Positions 6,518-16,366 are shown, counted from the stretch's first letter. The stretch is DNA of 48,747 nt from a bacterium (GCA_030018905.1 JASEHJ010000002.1:1-48747); one strand, 5' to 3'. Translations and numbers: made by a program. Notes: generated by a model not told the origin, from the letters alone.

Positions 6518-8448
6518 GTGATACTGTCCAGCAGCGGGACCGGACGGATCCTGCCAGCGTGGAGATGCGGGATCGCGCCAAGGCCGAGGGCATCGGTACG
6601 ATCTGGGATCGCTACGCGGCTCTGGGCTCCCAGTGTCGCGTGGGCGAGTTGGGTATCTGCTGTACCATTTGCCATCTAGGCCCGTGCAACCTGGGACTGC
6701 CTGGGAGCCGGCGGCCTCAAGTTGGGATCTGCGGAGCCAACATTGACACCATAGCGGCTCGGCGGCTGGCCCGCGACATGGCTGCCGGATCGGCCGCCCA
6801 CTCCGACCACGGACGGTCGGTGGCCCATCTATTGCTGATGACGGCCCGCGGGCAGGCGCCTGGGTACAGCATCAAGGGCGAGGGCAAACTGCGCGCGCTG
6901 GCCGTCGAACTCGGCGTCGCCCTGGATGGCCGCAGCGCGGCCGAGATCGCAGAGGACGTGGCCCAGGTCTGCCTCTCGCAGTTCGGTCAGCAGGACGGTG
7001 AGTTGGCTTTCCTCCGGCGAGCGCCGGCAAAGCAGCAGGAGATCTGGCGCAAGCTCGGGGTGGCACCACGGGGCGTGGACCGTGAGATCGTGGACGTCAT
7101 GCACCGCACCAACATGGGAGTGGATACCGACTACCAGAGTCTCATCTTCGGCGGGATCCGCAGCGCTCTGGCGGACGGGTGGGGAGGCTCGATGGTTGCC
7201 ACCGACCTCCAAGACGTCCTCTTCGGGACCCCCAATCCGGTGCGGGCCCAGGTGAACCTGGGCGTGCTGCGGGCCGACCAGGTGAATGTTCTGGTGCACG
7301 GCCACGAGCCGATGCTGGCAGAGGCCATCGTGGATGCCGCCGCTGACCCGGCACTGCTCGCCCGGGCCAAGGAGTTGGGCGCCTCAGGCATCAACGTAGC
7401 CGGGATATGCTGCACGGCCAACGAGGTGCTGATGCGCCGCGGCGTCCCGATTGCCGGCAACTTCCTGCAGCAGGAGCTGGCGATGATCACCGGGGCGGTG
7501 GACGCGTTCCTGGTGGACGTCCAGTGCATCATGCCCGGGCTGACCGAGGCGGCATCCTGCTTCCACACCGAGATCATCGCCACCTCGGAGAAGGCCCGCA
7601 TTCCGGGCACCAGGCATATGCCGTTCCACGAGGACCGGGCCGCCGCGTCCGCGCGCGAGATAGTCGGCCGCGCGGTGGAGAACTTCGCGCGCAGGGATCG
7701 GTCCCGAGTGGTCATCCCCGACCACAAGACGGACGTGGTCGCCGGGTTCACCACGGAGTCCATCACCCACATGCTGGGAGGCACCTTCCGGGGCGGCTGG
7801 CGCCCATTGAACGACGCGATCATGTCCGGCCGGATCCGGGGCGTCGTCGGGGTGGTCGGCTGCGACAGCCCGAAGCAGGTCCAGGACCAGGGCCATCTTG
7901 ATCTGGTCTACGAACTGCTGCGGCACGACGTCCTGGTGGTGCAGACCGGGTGTTCTGCCATTGCCTGCGGCAAGGCCGGGCTCCTGCAGCCGGAGGCTGC
8001 CTTCAAGTACGCCGGCAAGGGCCTGCAGGAAATCTGCGAAACCGTGGGCATCCCGCCTGTTCTGCACGCGGGGTCGTGCGTGGACAACAGTCGGATCCTC
8101 ACCGCCTGCATCGAGATGGTCAAGGAGGGCGGGATCGGCCGCGATTTCTCCGAGTTGCCCGTGGCCGCCGCCGCGCCCGGCTGGTGGTCGGAGAAGGCGA
8201 TAACGATTGGGTTCTATGCCGTTGCCTCCGGCATCCTCACCGTGCTTGGCTCGTCGCTGAACATACTGGGAAGCGATGCGGTCACCCGCTTCGTAACCCA
8301 GGAGATCGAGGGAGTAACCGGCGGCCGGTTCGCGTTTGAGTCCGATCCGGTCAAGGGGGCGCAGCTCATTATTGCCCACCTGAACAAGAAGCGCGAGGCC
8401 CTGAAGCTGCGTCCGATGATGTACGAGGTCGTTGCGGTCGGGGCGTAG
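6514..8448 (+). CDS. cooS: Anaerobic Ni-Fe carbon monoxide dehydrogenase catalytic subunit
   Basis: A 644-residue CooS/AcsA that interconverts CO2 and CO and delivers CO to AcsB. The N-terminal cysteines C41, C49, C50, C53, C58 and C73 match the spacing of the D- and B-cluster ligands of characterised CODHs. C-cluster ligands are recognisable in order: the His in VHGHEP, then cysteines in AGICCTANE, DVQCIMPG, VVGCDSPK, QTGCSAIACGK and HAGSCVDNS. Length is normal for the bacterial enzyme. It is flanked by cooC and acsB, so it is the CODH half of a CODH/ACS complex and not a stand-alone respiratory CODH. All key residues seen are intact. Confidence 0.95.
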   Translation: MSDTVQQRDRTDPASVEMRDRAKAEGIGTIWDRYAALGSQCRVGELGICCTICHLGPCNLGLPGSRRPQVGICGANIDTIAARRLARDMAAGSAAHSDHGRSVAHLLLMTARGQAPGYSIKGEGKLRALAVELGVALDGRSAAEIAEDVAQVCLSQFGQQDGELAFLRRAPAKQQEIWRKLGVAPRGVDREIVDVMHRTNMGVDTDYQSLIFGGIRSALADGWGGSMVATDLQDVLFGTPNPVRAQVNLGVLRADQVNVLVHGHEPMLAEAIVDAAADPALLARAKELGASGINVAGICCTANEVLMRRGVPIAGNFLQQELAMITGAVDAFLVDVQCIMPGLTEAASCFHTEIIATSEKARIPGTRHMPFHEDRAAASAREIVGRAVENFARRDRSRVVIPDHKTDVVAGFTTESITHMLGGTFRGGWRPLNDAIMSGRIRGVVGVVGCDSPKQVQDQGHLDLVYELLRHDVLVVQTGCSAIACGKAGLLQPEAAFKYAGKGLQEICETVGIPPVLHAGSCVDNSRILTACIEMVKEGGIGRDFSELPVAAAAPGWWSEKAITIGFYAVASGILTVLGSSLNILGSDAVTRFVTQEIEGVTGGRFAFESDPVKGAQLIIAHLNKKREALKLRPMMYEVVAVGA

Positions 8449-8465
8449 CCCCGTTCCGGTGAGAC

Positions 8466-8480
8466 TGGACCGCTGGTCCA
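8466..8480. promoter_or_regulatory. Small perfect hairpin between cooS and acsB
   Basis: TGGACC (8466-8471), loop GCT, GGTCCA (8475-8480). It lies in the 56-base gap between cooS and acsB, upstream of the AGGAGG of acsB. It may be an RNA processing or stability element separating the two cistrons; the sequence gives no further hint. Confidence 0.3.
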
Positions 8481-8504
8481 AACATAGGTAGGAGGGAAGA
8501 GGCT

Positions 8505-10691
8505 ATGTCGCGCATCATCGCCACCGCCGCGATCAAGGGGGCGCACCGGTACGTCGCCGAGGCCGAGGCCAAGCTCGTGGAGGCCATCGAGTCCAAGGGC
8601 GCCGGCCATCGCCTGGAGTTTCCCAACACCGCCTTCAACCTTCCCTTGATCCTGGCCCTGACCGGGATCAAGGTGAAGACGTTCGAGGACGCATGGGAAC
8701 CGCTGCGCATCGCTCGGAACATGCTTCCTCCGGTTCCCACCGACAACATGTGGCTTCCCTACCTGGGAGGCGCGCTTGACGCGGGGATTGCGACGCTGAT
8801 GTCCCAGGAGATAATTGAGGCCCTTCGCTACGCGAACGGGACGCAGCCCAACGGGGTCTTCCTGGGGTTCACCGACGACGCGATCCTGCGCACGCAGGGC
8901 ATCAAGCTTGTGGACGGCCGCATGCCCGGGTTCGCCGCCTGCGTGGGCGCCATGCCGACCACCGAGGCCGCGGTCAAGCTGGCCCGCGAGTTGCAGGAGC
9001 GCAACATCCTTGTCTTCCTGGCCAGCAACACCAACGGGCACAGCATGGCAGAGCAGTTGGCCGAGGCCGGGGTGGAGATGTCCTGGGACACCTACCTGGT
9101 GCCCTACGGCAGGGAAACCAGCGCCGCTATCTACGCGCTGAACTTCGCGGCCCGGGCGGCGATGACGTTCGGGGGCCTGGCTCCCGGTGACTTCAACCGG
9201 GGCCGTCAGATCCTGCTCTACAACAAGGAGCGGGTGTTTGCCTTTGTGCTAGCCCTGGGCGAGGTTGACGATGAGAAGTACGCTACCGCAGCGGGCGCCA
9301 TCAACTTCGGCTTCCCCGTCATAGCCGACACCGACATCCCCCAGATACTTCCCACCGGCATCTGCACCTATGAGCACGTGGTGAGCAACATCCCGCACGA
9401 CCGCATGGTGGCCAAGGCGGTGGAGGTGCGGGGGCTGAAGCTGAAGATCACTAAGATTCCGATCCCGGTCTCCTACAGCGCGGCGTTCGAGGGCGAACGC
9501 GTGCGCAAGGAGCAGCTCCACGTGGAGTTCGGCCGCCAGCTCTCGCCGGCGTTCGAGTTCCTGCGCGGGCGGGAGCTGCACGAGGTCGAGGACGGGCGAA
9601 TCGAGGTGATCGGACCCGACCTGGACACGGTCGAGCTCGGCGGGAGCATGCCGCTTGGCATCCTGATTGACGTCGCCGGCCGCAAGCTCCAGAAGGACTT
9701 CGAGCCGATTCTGGAGCGGCAGATTCACCGGCTCATCAACGGCGCGATGGGCGTGATGCACATCGGCCAGCGCGACATGCCCTGGATCCGTGTCAGCAAG
9801 GATGCGGTGGCCGCCGGGTTCCGGCTCCGGCACTTCGGTGAGATCCTCCACGCCAAGTACCTGGAGGAGTTCCCAGCGCTGGTGGACAAGGTCGCGGTCA
9901 CCATCTACTCGGAGGCCGAGCAGGTCACCCAGATCATCGAGGGGGCCCGCAAGGTCTGGGACGAGCGCGATGCGCGCGTTGCCGGCATGACCGACGAGAC
10001 GGTGGACGTCTTCTACTCCTGCACCCTGTGCCAGTCCTACGCGCCCAATCACGTCTGCGTCATCTCGCCCGAGCGGCTGGGGCTGTGCGGGGCCTACAAC
10101 TGGCTCGACGGGAAGGCCAGCTACGAGATCAACTCCGCCGGCCCCAACCAGCCGATAGAGAAGGGCGCCTGCCTGGACGCCAGCCGTGGGATATTCGAGG
10201 GCATCAACGCCTTTGTCTACAACAAGACCAACAAGACCGTTGACCAGGTAAGCCTCTATTCGATGATCCACTCGCCGATGACGTCGTGCGGGTGTTTTGA
10301 GTGCATCATGGGCATGGTGCCTGAGGCGAACGGGGTAATGATCGTCAACCGGGAGTTCAGCGGGATGACACCTCTGGGCATGACCTTCAGCACGCTGGCT
10401 GGGATGGTCGGCGGAGGCGTCCAGACCCCCGGTTTCCTGGGGGTGGGGCGCCTGTATCTCGCCAGCCGCAAGTTCATCCCTGCCGACGGCGGGTTGCAGC
10501 GCCTGGTGTGGATGCCCAAGGAGATGAAGGACGCCCTTCGCGAGAAGCTCGAGGTTCGGGCCAAGGAGATCGGCGAGGAGGGTTTCGTGGACAAGATCGC
10601 CGATGAGACCATGGCGACAACTGCCGAGGAGCTCGTGGCACATCTGGAGCGAGTGGGCCACCCGGCACTCCGGATGCCGGCGTTGCTCTAG
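8505..10691 (+). CDS. acsB: Acetyl-CoA synthase, bacterial type (CODH/ACS beta subunit)
   Basis: A 728-residue AcsB, which joins CO, a methyl group from the corrinoid protein and CoA into acetyl-CoA at its nickel A-cluster. A-cluster ligands are all present: C506 and C509 (CTLC), C518, C528, and the Cys-Gly-Cys C595-G596-C597 that holds the distal nickel. These residue numbers are the same as those I know for the Moorella enzyme, so the N-terminal CODH-binding domain is complete and the protein is not the short archaeal CdhC form. A strong AGGAGG precedes the ATG. It sits between cooS and acsC. Confidence 0.96.
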   Translation: MSRIIATAAIKGAHRYVAEAEAKLVEAIESKGAGHRLEFPNTAFNLPLILALTGIKVKTFEDAWEPLRIARNMLPPVPTDNMWLPYLGGALDAGIATLMSQEIIEALRYANGTQPNGVFLGFTDDAILRTQGIKLVDGRMPGFAACVGAMPTTEAAVKLARELQERNILVFLASNTNGHSMAEQLAEAGVEMSWDTYLVPYGRETSAAIYALNFAARAAMTFGGLAPGDFNRGRQILLYNKERVFAFVLALGEVDDEKYATAAGAINFGFPVIADTDIPQILPTGICTYEHVVSNIPHDRMVAKAVEVRGLKLKITKIPIPVSYSAAFEGERVRKEQLHVEFGRQLSPAFEFLRGRELHEVEDGRIEVIGPDLDTVELGGSMPLGILIDVAGRKLQKDFEPILERQIHRLINGAMGVMHIGQRDMPWIRVSKDAVAAGFRLRHFGEILHAKYLEEFPALVDKVAVTIYSEAEQVTQIIEGARKVWDERDARVAGMTDETVDVFYSCTLCQSYAPNHVCVISPERLGLCGAYNWLDGKASYEINSAGPNQPIEKGACLDASRGIFEGINAFVYNKTNKTVDQVSLYSMIHSPMTSCGCFECIMGMVPEANGVMIVNREFSGMTPLGMTFSTLAGMVGGGVQTPGFLGVGRLYLASRKFIPADGGLQRLVWMPKEMKDALREKLEVRAKEIGEEGFVDKIADETMATTAEELVAHLERVGHPALRMPALL

Positions 10692-10705
10692 GGGGATGAG
10701 AGATC

Positions 10706-12064
10706 ATGCCGCTCACAGCGCTTGACATCTACAAGATCTTGCCCAAGACGAACTGCGGGGAGTGCGCATTTCCCACCTGCCTGGCGTTCGCCATGCAGCT
10801 TGCCACCAAGAAGGTGGCCATTGACGCCTGCCCGTACGCCAGCGATGACGCCAAGGCCACACTGGCAGGCGCGGCGGCGCCGCCCATCCGGCTGGTCAGT
10901 GTTGGGCCCACGGAGCAGTGCATCGTCATGGGGAAGGAGACGGTGCTGTTCCGGCACGAGGAGACGTTCTACCATCCGACGGCCATTGCCGTGCGGGTCC
11001 GGACCGGCGGTTCTCCTGAGGAGTTGCGTGCGGCCTTCGAGCGGGTCAAGGCGCTCCAGTTCGACCGTGTCGGTCAGGAGGTGCGCGTCGAGCTGGTGGC
11101 GCTCGAGGACGCCACCGGGGAGCCTGATCGGTTCGCGTCCGCGGCGGTGTTGGCGGCAGAGATGGGCCTCGCGCTGGTCCTTGTGAGTTCCTCGCCCGAC
11201 GCCTTGAGCGCGGCGGCATCGGCCGTCAAGCAGCACCGCCCGCTGCTCTACGCCGCGACCGCTGATAACTGGGAGGCGATGGCGCAGCTCGCCAAGAGCT
11301 GCGGCTGCCCGCTCGCGGTGCGGGGGAAGAACCTCGACGAATTGGCCGACCTGACGGTGCGCATAGCCGCCTCAGGCGTCACCGACCTGGTCGTTGACAG
11401 CGGTGCGAGGACGCCCGCCGCAACGCTGCAGGACCTGACGCAGATCCGGCGCCTGGCGCTGCGCAAGACCTTTCGGCCGCTGGGGTATCCGGCGATGGCG
11501 TTCGCCACGGCCGGCGATCCGCTGGATCAAGCGGTGCAGGCGGCCGCGTACATCTGCAAGTACGCGGCCCTCGTGGTGACCGACGAGCTGGAGCCCTGGC
11601 AGGCGCTGGCGCTGGTTACCGCCCGCCAGAACGTCTACACCGACCCGCAGAAGCCGATCCAGGTGGAGTCCGGGATCCATACCATTGGGGCGCCCGACGA
11701 ATCCTCGCCGGTGCTGGTGACCACCAACTTCTCGCTGACCTACTTCACCGTGGAAGCCGATACCGAGGCCAGCCGGACCCCGGCCTGGGTGGTCGTGGTC
11801 AACACCGAAGGCATGTCCGTGATGACCGCCTGGGCCGCGGACAAGTTCAACGCGGAGACCATCGCCAAGGCGATCGGGGAGTCGCAGATCGCCGAGCGCA
11901 TCGGCCACCGCCGCATGGTGATTCCCGGCGGGATCGCCGCCCTCAGTGGCAAACTGGAGGATCTCTGCGGCTGGCAGGTCATGGTGGGGCCGCGTGAGTC
12001 CGCGGGCATTCCGGCCTTCATGCGCACGCAGTGGAAGCAGGCGAGCGCCGCAGCCAGCAGTTGA
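10706..12064 (+). CDS. acsC: Corrinoid iron-sulfur protein large subunit
   Basis: A 452-residue CFeSP large (gamma) subunit, the cytoplasmic methyl carrier between AcsE and AcsB. The N-terminal [4Fe-4S] domain has C17, C20, C25 and C42 (block TNCGECAFPTC), the low-potential cluster that reductively activates cob(II)amide. A TIM barrel and a C-terminal cobamide-binding domain follow. It begins 14 bases after acsB with GGGGGATGAGAG as ribosome-binding region. Its partner acsD is separated from it by three genes (acsV, acsF and a DUF3786 gene). Confidence 0.93.
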   Translation: MPLTALDIYKILPKTNCGECAFPTCLAFAMQLATKKVAIDACPYASDDAKATLAGAAAPPIRLVSVGPTEQCIVMGKETVLFRHEETFYHPTAIAVRVRTGGSPEELRAAFERVKALQFDRVGQEVRVELVALEDATGEPDRFASAAVLAAEMGLALVLVSSSPDALSAAASAVKQHRPLLYAATADNWEAMAQLAKSCGCPLAVRGKNLDELADLTVRIAASGVTDLVVDSGARTPAATLQDLTQIRRLALRKTFRPLGYPAMAFATAGDPLDQAVQAAAYICKYAALVVTDELEPWQALALVTARQNVYTDPQKPIQVESGIHTIGAPDESSPVLVTTNFSLTYFTVEADTEASRTPAWVVVVNTEGMSVMTAWAADKFNAETIAKAIGESQIAERIGHRRMVIPGGIAALSGKLEDLCGWQVMVGPRESAGIPAFMRTQWKQASAAASS

Positions 12065-12089
12065 GGAACTGTGAGGAAGTGGTGGAGTA

Positions 12090-13979
12090 GTGCCCGGACC
12101 GACCGTCAAGTTCCAACCGGATGCGCGGACCGTCGCGGCCGAGGCGGGGCAGACCCTCCTGGACGCGGCCTTCGCGGCTGGGATCCCGCTGAACAGCGTC
12201 TGCGGCGGGCGCGGCATCTGCGGGAGGTGCCTGGTTCGGATCGTTGCCGGCGAGGCAGAGGTGGACGAGGGTGGCAGGGTCCCGGGCGGGCAGGAGATCC
12301 TGGCCTGTCTGAGCCGCGTGACCGGCGATGTCACCGTGGACGTCTCGGAGCTCTCCCGGATCGAAGGCGAGCAGATCCTGACCGGAGCGGAGCGAAACGG
12401 TCCGTTCATGCCCATTCCCGCAGTCCCGGTCCCTTCGGATCCTCTCGTGTTTGCCCTTCCCCTGCAGTTGCCGCAGCCGACCATTCATGACTGCCTGAGT
12501 GATCTCAACCGCCTGACCCGTGAGCTGCGCCGGGTGGGCGGCATCCAGGATCTCGTGGTTCCCCTGGACGTTCTCCGCACTGCGCCCCAGGTGCTGCGCG
12601 ACGCCAACTGGGAGATCACCGCGGTGCTCGCGCGCACAAACGGCGCGCATGAGCTCGTCGCGCTCCGGCCCGGTGCGGCTGCGTCCGGGTTGTACGGCGT
12701 AGCGGTGGACGTGGGCACGACAACGATCGTGGTGCATCTGGTGGATCTGGCGAGCGGGGCCACGCTGGGTGCGGCGGCCGGGCTCAACCGGCAGGCGGCC
12801 TACGGAGACGACGTGATCTCACGCATCATCCACGCCGGCGAGCCCGGGGGACTTGAAGGGCTGCGGAACGCGGCGCTGGGCGTCACCAACGTCCTGATCG
12901 GCGGGCTCGCACAGGCGCACGGCGTGGCCCGGGACGATATCGTCGGCGCGGTACTGGCGGGCAACACCACCATGCTTCACCTTTTCCTGGGGCTGCCTCC
13001 GGCGGAGATACGCCGGGAGCCCTACATTCCGGTGATCTCCATGCCTCCGGCCTACCGCGCCGGAGAGGTGGGGCTGCGCGTGAACCACCACGCAACGGTG
13101 GCCTGGATGCCCGGGGTCAGCAGTTATGTCGGCGGGGACATCACCGCGGACGTGCTGGCCGCGGGGATGGACGGCACCGAAGAGCTCTCCATGCTCATTG
13201 ACGTGGGTACCAACGGCGAGACGGTGATCGGGAACCGCGACTTCCTGGTGTGCTGCGCGTGCTCGGCCGGACCGGCGTTCGAGGGAGGCGGCATCACCTC
13301 GGGGATGCGCGCGGCCCTGGGAGCGGTGCAGCGTGTCAAGCTCGCTCCTGACGGGGGGCTTTCCTGGTCCACGATTGGAGGCGGCAGGCCGCGGGGCATC
13401 TGCGGTTCGGGCATGGTTGACCTGCTGGCAGAACTGCTGCTGGCCGGATACCTGGACCGCGCGGGCCGGCTGCGGCCCGACGCGCCAGTTGTCCGCGAGG
13501 GTCCGGATGGCCTCGAGGCGGTGGTCGTGCCGGCCGGAGAAAGCGCCACGGGACGCGACATCGTCCTAACCTCGGCGGACATCGAGAACCTCTTGAGGAC
13601 GAAGGCGGCGGTCTACGCAGGCGGCGCCCTTCTTACCCGGCGGCTGGGCATTGACATCCGCGACATCCAGCGCATCTACGTTGCCGGCGGATTCGGGACC
13701 TACCTGGACATCCAGAAGGCCATCCTGATAGGTCTTCTCCCTGACGTGCCGGTGGAGCGGGTAACCTTCATCGGGAACGGATCCGTGACGGGCGCCAAGA
13801 TGGCCCTGCTCTCCCATGAGACATGGCGCCGGGCCGCCGAGGTGGCGCAGAAGATGACCTATCGGGAGCTCAGCACCGACATGGGCTTCATGGAGGAGTA
13901 CGTTTCCGCTACGTTCCTCCCACACACCGACTGCGCCCGGTTCCCCCGCGCGTGCGCGCAACTGGGCAGGCAGGACTGA
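12090..13979 (+). CDS. acsV: RACo: ATP-dependent reductive activator of the corrinoid protein
   Basis: A 629-residue protein starting with GTG. The N-terminal ferredoxin domain has the [2Fe-2S] motif C-x5-C-x2-C (CGGRGICGRC near residue 35) with the fourth cysteine in ILACL. The C-terminal two thirds are an ASKHA-type (actin/Hsp70-like) ATPase, with VDVGTTTIVVH, LIDVGTNGE and a glycine-rich GGGITSGMRAALG. RACo uses ATP to push an electron onto CFeSP whose cobalt has been oxidised to Co(II). It sits between acsC and acsF. A GAGGAAG about 10 bases upstream supports the GTG at 12090. Confidence 0.92.
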   Translation: MPGPTVKFQPDARTVAAEAGQTLLDAAFAAGIPLNSVCGGRGICGRCLVRIVAGEAEVDEGGRVPGGQEILACLSRVTGDVTVDVSELSRIEGEQILTGAERNGPFMPIPAVPVPSDPLVFALPLQLPQPTIHDCLSDLNRLTRELRRVGGIQDLVVPLDVLRTAPQVLRDANWEITAVLARTNGAHELVALRPGAAASGLYGVAVDVGTTTIVVHLVDLASGATLGAAAGLNRQAAYGDDVISRIIHAGEPGGLEGLRNAALGVTNVLIGGLAQAHGVARDDIVGAVLAGNTTMLHLFLGLPPAEIRREPYIPVISMPPAYRAGEVGLRVNHHATVAWMPGVSSYVGGDITADVLAAGMDGTEELSMLIDVGTNGETVIGNRDFLVCCACSAGPAFEGGGITSGMRAALGAVQRVKLAPDGGLSWSTIGGGRPRGICGSGMVDLLAELLLAGYLDRAGRLRPDAPVVREGPDGLEAVVVPAGESATGRDIVLTSADIENLLRTKAAVYAGGALLTRRLGIDIRDIQRIYVAGGFGTYLDIQKAILIGLLPDVPVERVTFIGNGSVTGAKMALLSHETWRRAAEVAQKMTYRELSTDMGFMEEYVSATFLPHTDCARFPRACAQLGRQD

Positions 13980-13992
13980 GGAGGGCCTGAAG

Positions 13993-14760
13993 ATGCCGTT
14001 TGTGGTGGCGGTGGCAGGCAAGGGTGGAACGGGCAAGACCACAACGGCCGGGCTTGTCGTTCGATCCCTGCGCCGCATGGGGAAAACCCCGATTCTGGCG
14101 GTGGATGCGGATCCGAACACGAACCTGGACGCAGCGTTGGGGCTGCGGCCGGATCGGGCGATCTCCGACGTCCTGCACGCGACGCGGGGAATGCGCGACG
14201 TGCCCGTCAACCTCCCGCGGACGACATACCTGGAATACCACCTCGAGGACTGCCTGGCCGAGGGTCAGGGTGTTGACCTGATCGTAATGGGAAGGCCGGA
14301 GGGAGCGGGCTGCTACTGCGCGGCCAACCACCTGCTGCGGGATCATCTGGACCGCTTGATGGGCAGTTACCCCTTCGTGGTGATGGACAACGAAGCAGGG
14401 ATGGAGCACCTCAGCCGGCGGACCACGCGCGACGTCGGGTTGCTGCTGATCGTGAGCGACCCCAGCATGGCTGGCATCAAGGCGGCGCGGCGCATTCAGG
14501 ACCTCGTGCGAGAACTCGGCCTTTCGGTCAGGGAGATCGCGCTGGTGGTCAATCGGGTGTCCGCGGTGCCCGCGGCCGTGGAGCGCGTCTTCGGCGAGGG
14601 CGGGATCCGCGTGGCCGGGGTGGTGCCCGAGGATCCGCTGGTGGCCGCCTACGAACTAGAAGGACGGCCCCTGCTGGACTTGCCCGACGACTCCCCGGCG
14701 GCGTGCGCGGTGATGGAGATCCTGACGGCGGTGGGTCCGCTGGCGGCGGTGCGAGGATGA
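13993..14760 (+). CDS. acsF: AcsF/CooC-type ATPase, second nickel-insertion factor
   Basis: A 255-residue P-loop ATPase with AGKGGTGKTT at residues 8-17, VDADPNTN near 36, and the CxC motif in GAGCYCAANH. It is a paralogue of the cooC gene at 5729 but is embedded among the acsC-acsE genes, the usual place of AcsF, which is linked to maturation of acetyl-CoA synthase. A split of labour (CooC for CODH, AcsF for ACS) is an inference from position. The ATG follows GAGGAGGGCC within 10 bases, and its stop overlaps the next ATG. Confidence 0.88.
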   Translation: MPFVVAVAGKGGTGKTTTAGLVVRSLRRMGKTPILAVDADPNTNLDAALGLRPDRAISDVLHATRGMRDVPVNLPRTTYLEYHLEDCLAEGQGVDLIVMGRPEGAGCYCAANHLLRDHLDRLMGSYPFVVMDNEAGMEHLSRRTTRDVGLLLIVSDPSMAGIKAARRIQDLVRELGLSVREIALVVNRVSAVPAAVERVFGEGGIRVAGVVPEDPLVAAYELEGRPLLDLPDDSPAACAVMEILTAVGPLAAVRG

Positions 14761-15374
14761 GCGTCTATCAGGGGACCTACGACGGGCTGCGCGTCAAGAT
14801 CGGCGCGCACGCCCTCAACCTGCTCGTCGCCCGCAGCGGGGCAACGCTGCTCGGCTCGGACCGGATCGGGCTGCGCTGCGTCGGGCGCGACTACACGGTC
14901 GCGCACCCAGAGGGGGTTGTACTGGACGCCGATGGCCAGCCCGCCGACGTAAACGTGGCCATCCTCCTGCTGCTCTACCTGCTGGAGTCTACCGGCAGCC
15001 CCCGCGAGGGCCGGTGGATCTCGTTCGAGCAGCTTCCCGGCGGTCCGGGATACCTGGCCTCGTTTCGCGGCCGGGTCGTGGCGCCGATCCTGAAGGCCTT
15101 TGGTCCGGAGCCGGCGCTACTGCTGGAGGCAAGCAGGGACCTGGACGGCGAGCCGCTCGACCAGGGCGACGTATCGGTGTGCATACCGGCGCTCCCGCGG
15201 GTTCCGGTGGCCTACCTGATGTGGAAAGGCGATGAGGAGTTTGCGCCCAGCGTTTCGGTGGTGTTCGACGCCTCGGTCCAGGGATACCTGGATGCCGAGG
15301 TGGTCACCGCGCTGGCAGAGCTGACGACCCGGCGGCTGGTGGCTGCAGCCAAGAGCATACGCAAGGAGGGGTGA
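14757..15374 (+). CDS. DUF3786-family protein in the CODH/ACS operon
   Basis: A 205-residue protein starting at an ATG that overlaps the acsF stop (ATGA). It resembles the DUF3786 family: an N-terminal domain with GATLLGSDRIGLRCVGRDY, a central stretch ending in GRWISFEQLPGG, and WKGDEEFAPSVSVVFD. Only two cysteines are present and they are far apart, so no obvious metal site is visible. Proteins of this family often lie beside corrinoid-protein and CODH/ACS genes. Its place between acsF and acsD suggests a helper role in assembly or activation of the corrinoid or ACS proteins. That is inference; no biochemical function can be read from it. Confidence 0.7.
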   Translation: MSVYQGTYDGLRVKIGAHALNLLVARSGATLLGSDRIGLRCVGRDYTVAHPEGVVLDADGQPADVNVAILLLLYLLESTGSPREGRWISFEQLPGGPGYLASFRGRVVAPILKAFGPEPALLLEASRDLDGEPLDQGDVSVCIPALPRVPVAYLMWKGDEEFAPSVSVVFDASVQGYLDAEVVTALAELTTRRLVAAAKSIRKEG

Positions 15375-15378
15375 TCAA

Positions 15379-16356
15379 GTGACCGTTGAGCTGGTGCGAG
15401 AGACCTGGCCGGGCAAGATATTCGCCGTCACAATCGGCGCCACGGCTTCGGAGGGCGGAACGCGCGCCCGTACCGTGACCGTGGGCGGGCACGCCGCGCT
15501 GCCGTTCCTTCCGGGGGATGCTCTCAGCCCCAACCGCCCCGTGGTGGCGATGGAGGTCATGGACGCGTTGCCCCAGGACTGGCCCGAGGCCCTCAAGGCG
15601 CAACTGGGTGACGTCTGTAGCTCGCCCGCGGATTGGGCGCGCAAGTGCGTCGAGGCCTACGGGGCGGAACTGATCTGCCTGCGCCTCAACAGCCCCCATC
15701 CCGACTGGATGGACGCCTCGCCGGACGCGGCGGTCGCCACCGTGCGGTCGGTACTGGAAGCTGTACCCGTGCCGCTGATCATCCTGGGCTGCGGCCACGC
15801 CGACAAGGACAACGAGGTCTGGCCGCGCGTCACGGAGGCAACCAAGGGCGAGCGTTGCCTGATCGGTGTGGCCACTCCTGAGAACTACAAGACGCTGGTG
15901 GTCTCCTGCCTGGCAGACGGGCACTCGGTCTTGGCCGAATCGCCCATTGACGTCAACATCCAGAAGCAGCTTAACATCCTCATCACCGAGATGGGGATCT
16001 CCCCAGGCCGTATCGTGCTTCATCCGGGGAACGCGTCGCTGGGCTACGGTCTTGAGTACGAGTACTCGATCATGGAGCGGATCCGCATAGCCGGTCTGCA
16101 GGGCGACAAGATGCTGGCGCAACCGATGCTCACCCTCTCGGCCGAGGAATCCTGGAAGGCCAAGGAGGCCAAGCTGCCGGAGGCCGCGCAGCCGGCATGG
16201 GGTTCGGAGTCACGGCGCGGCCCGGCCTGGGAGGCGATCACCGCAACCTCTTTCCTGCATGCCGGGGCCGACATCCTTGTTCTGATGCATCCTGAGGCGG
16301 CGGCTGCCGCCAGGCGGGCGATCGCCGACCTGAGCGCGGCCGCGGCGACCGCATAG
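15379..16356 (+). CDS. acsD: Corrinoid iron-sulfur protein small subunit
   Basis: A 325-residue CFeSP small (delta) subunit, which forms the heterodimer with AcsC that carries the methyl-cobamide. The protein is a TIM barrel of the CdhD family, with blocks such as MEVMDALPQDWPEALK, NIQKQLNILITEMG and ILVLMHPEAAA. The GTG start at 15379 has an excellent AAGGAGGGG about 7 bases upstream. It begins 4 bases after the DUF3786 gene and is followed at once by acsE, the enzyme that methylates it. Confidence 0.93.
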   Translation: MTVELVRETWPGKIFAVTIGATASEGGTRARTVTVGGHAALPFLPGDALSPNRPVVAMEVMDALPQDWPEALKAQLGDVCSSPADWARKCVEAYGAELICLRLNSPHPDWMDASPDAAVATVRSVLEAVPVPLIILGCGHADKDNEVWPRVTEATKGERCLIGVATPENYKTLVVSCLADGHSVLAESPIDVNIQKQLNILITEMGISPGRIVLHPGNASLGYGLEYEYSIMERIRIAGLQGDKMLAQPMLTLSAEESWKAKEAKLPEAAQPAWGSESRRGPAWEAITATSFLHAGADILVLMHPEAAAAARRAIADLSAAAATA

Positions 16357-16366
16357 GAGGAAGCAG

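Noticed and set aside
13993-14760. Nitrogenase iron protein or MinD
   Set aside because: The P-loop is similar, but the CxC motif and the acs gene neighbours indicate AcsF/CooC.
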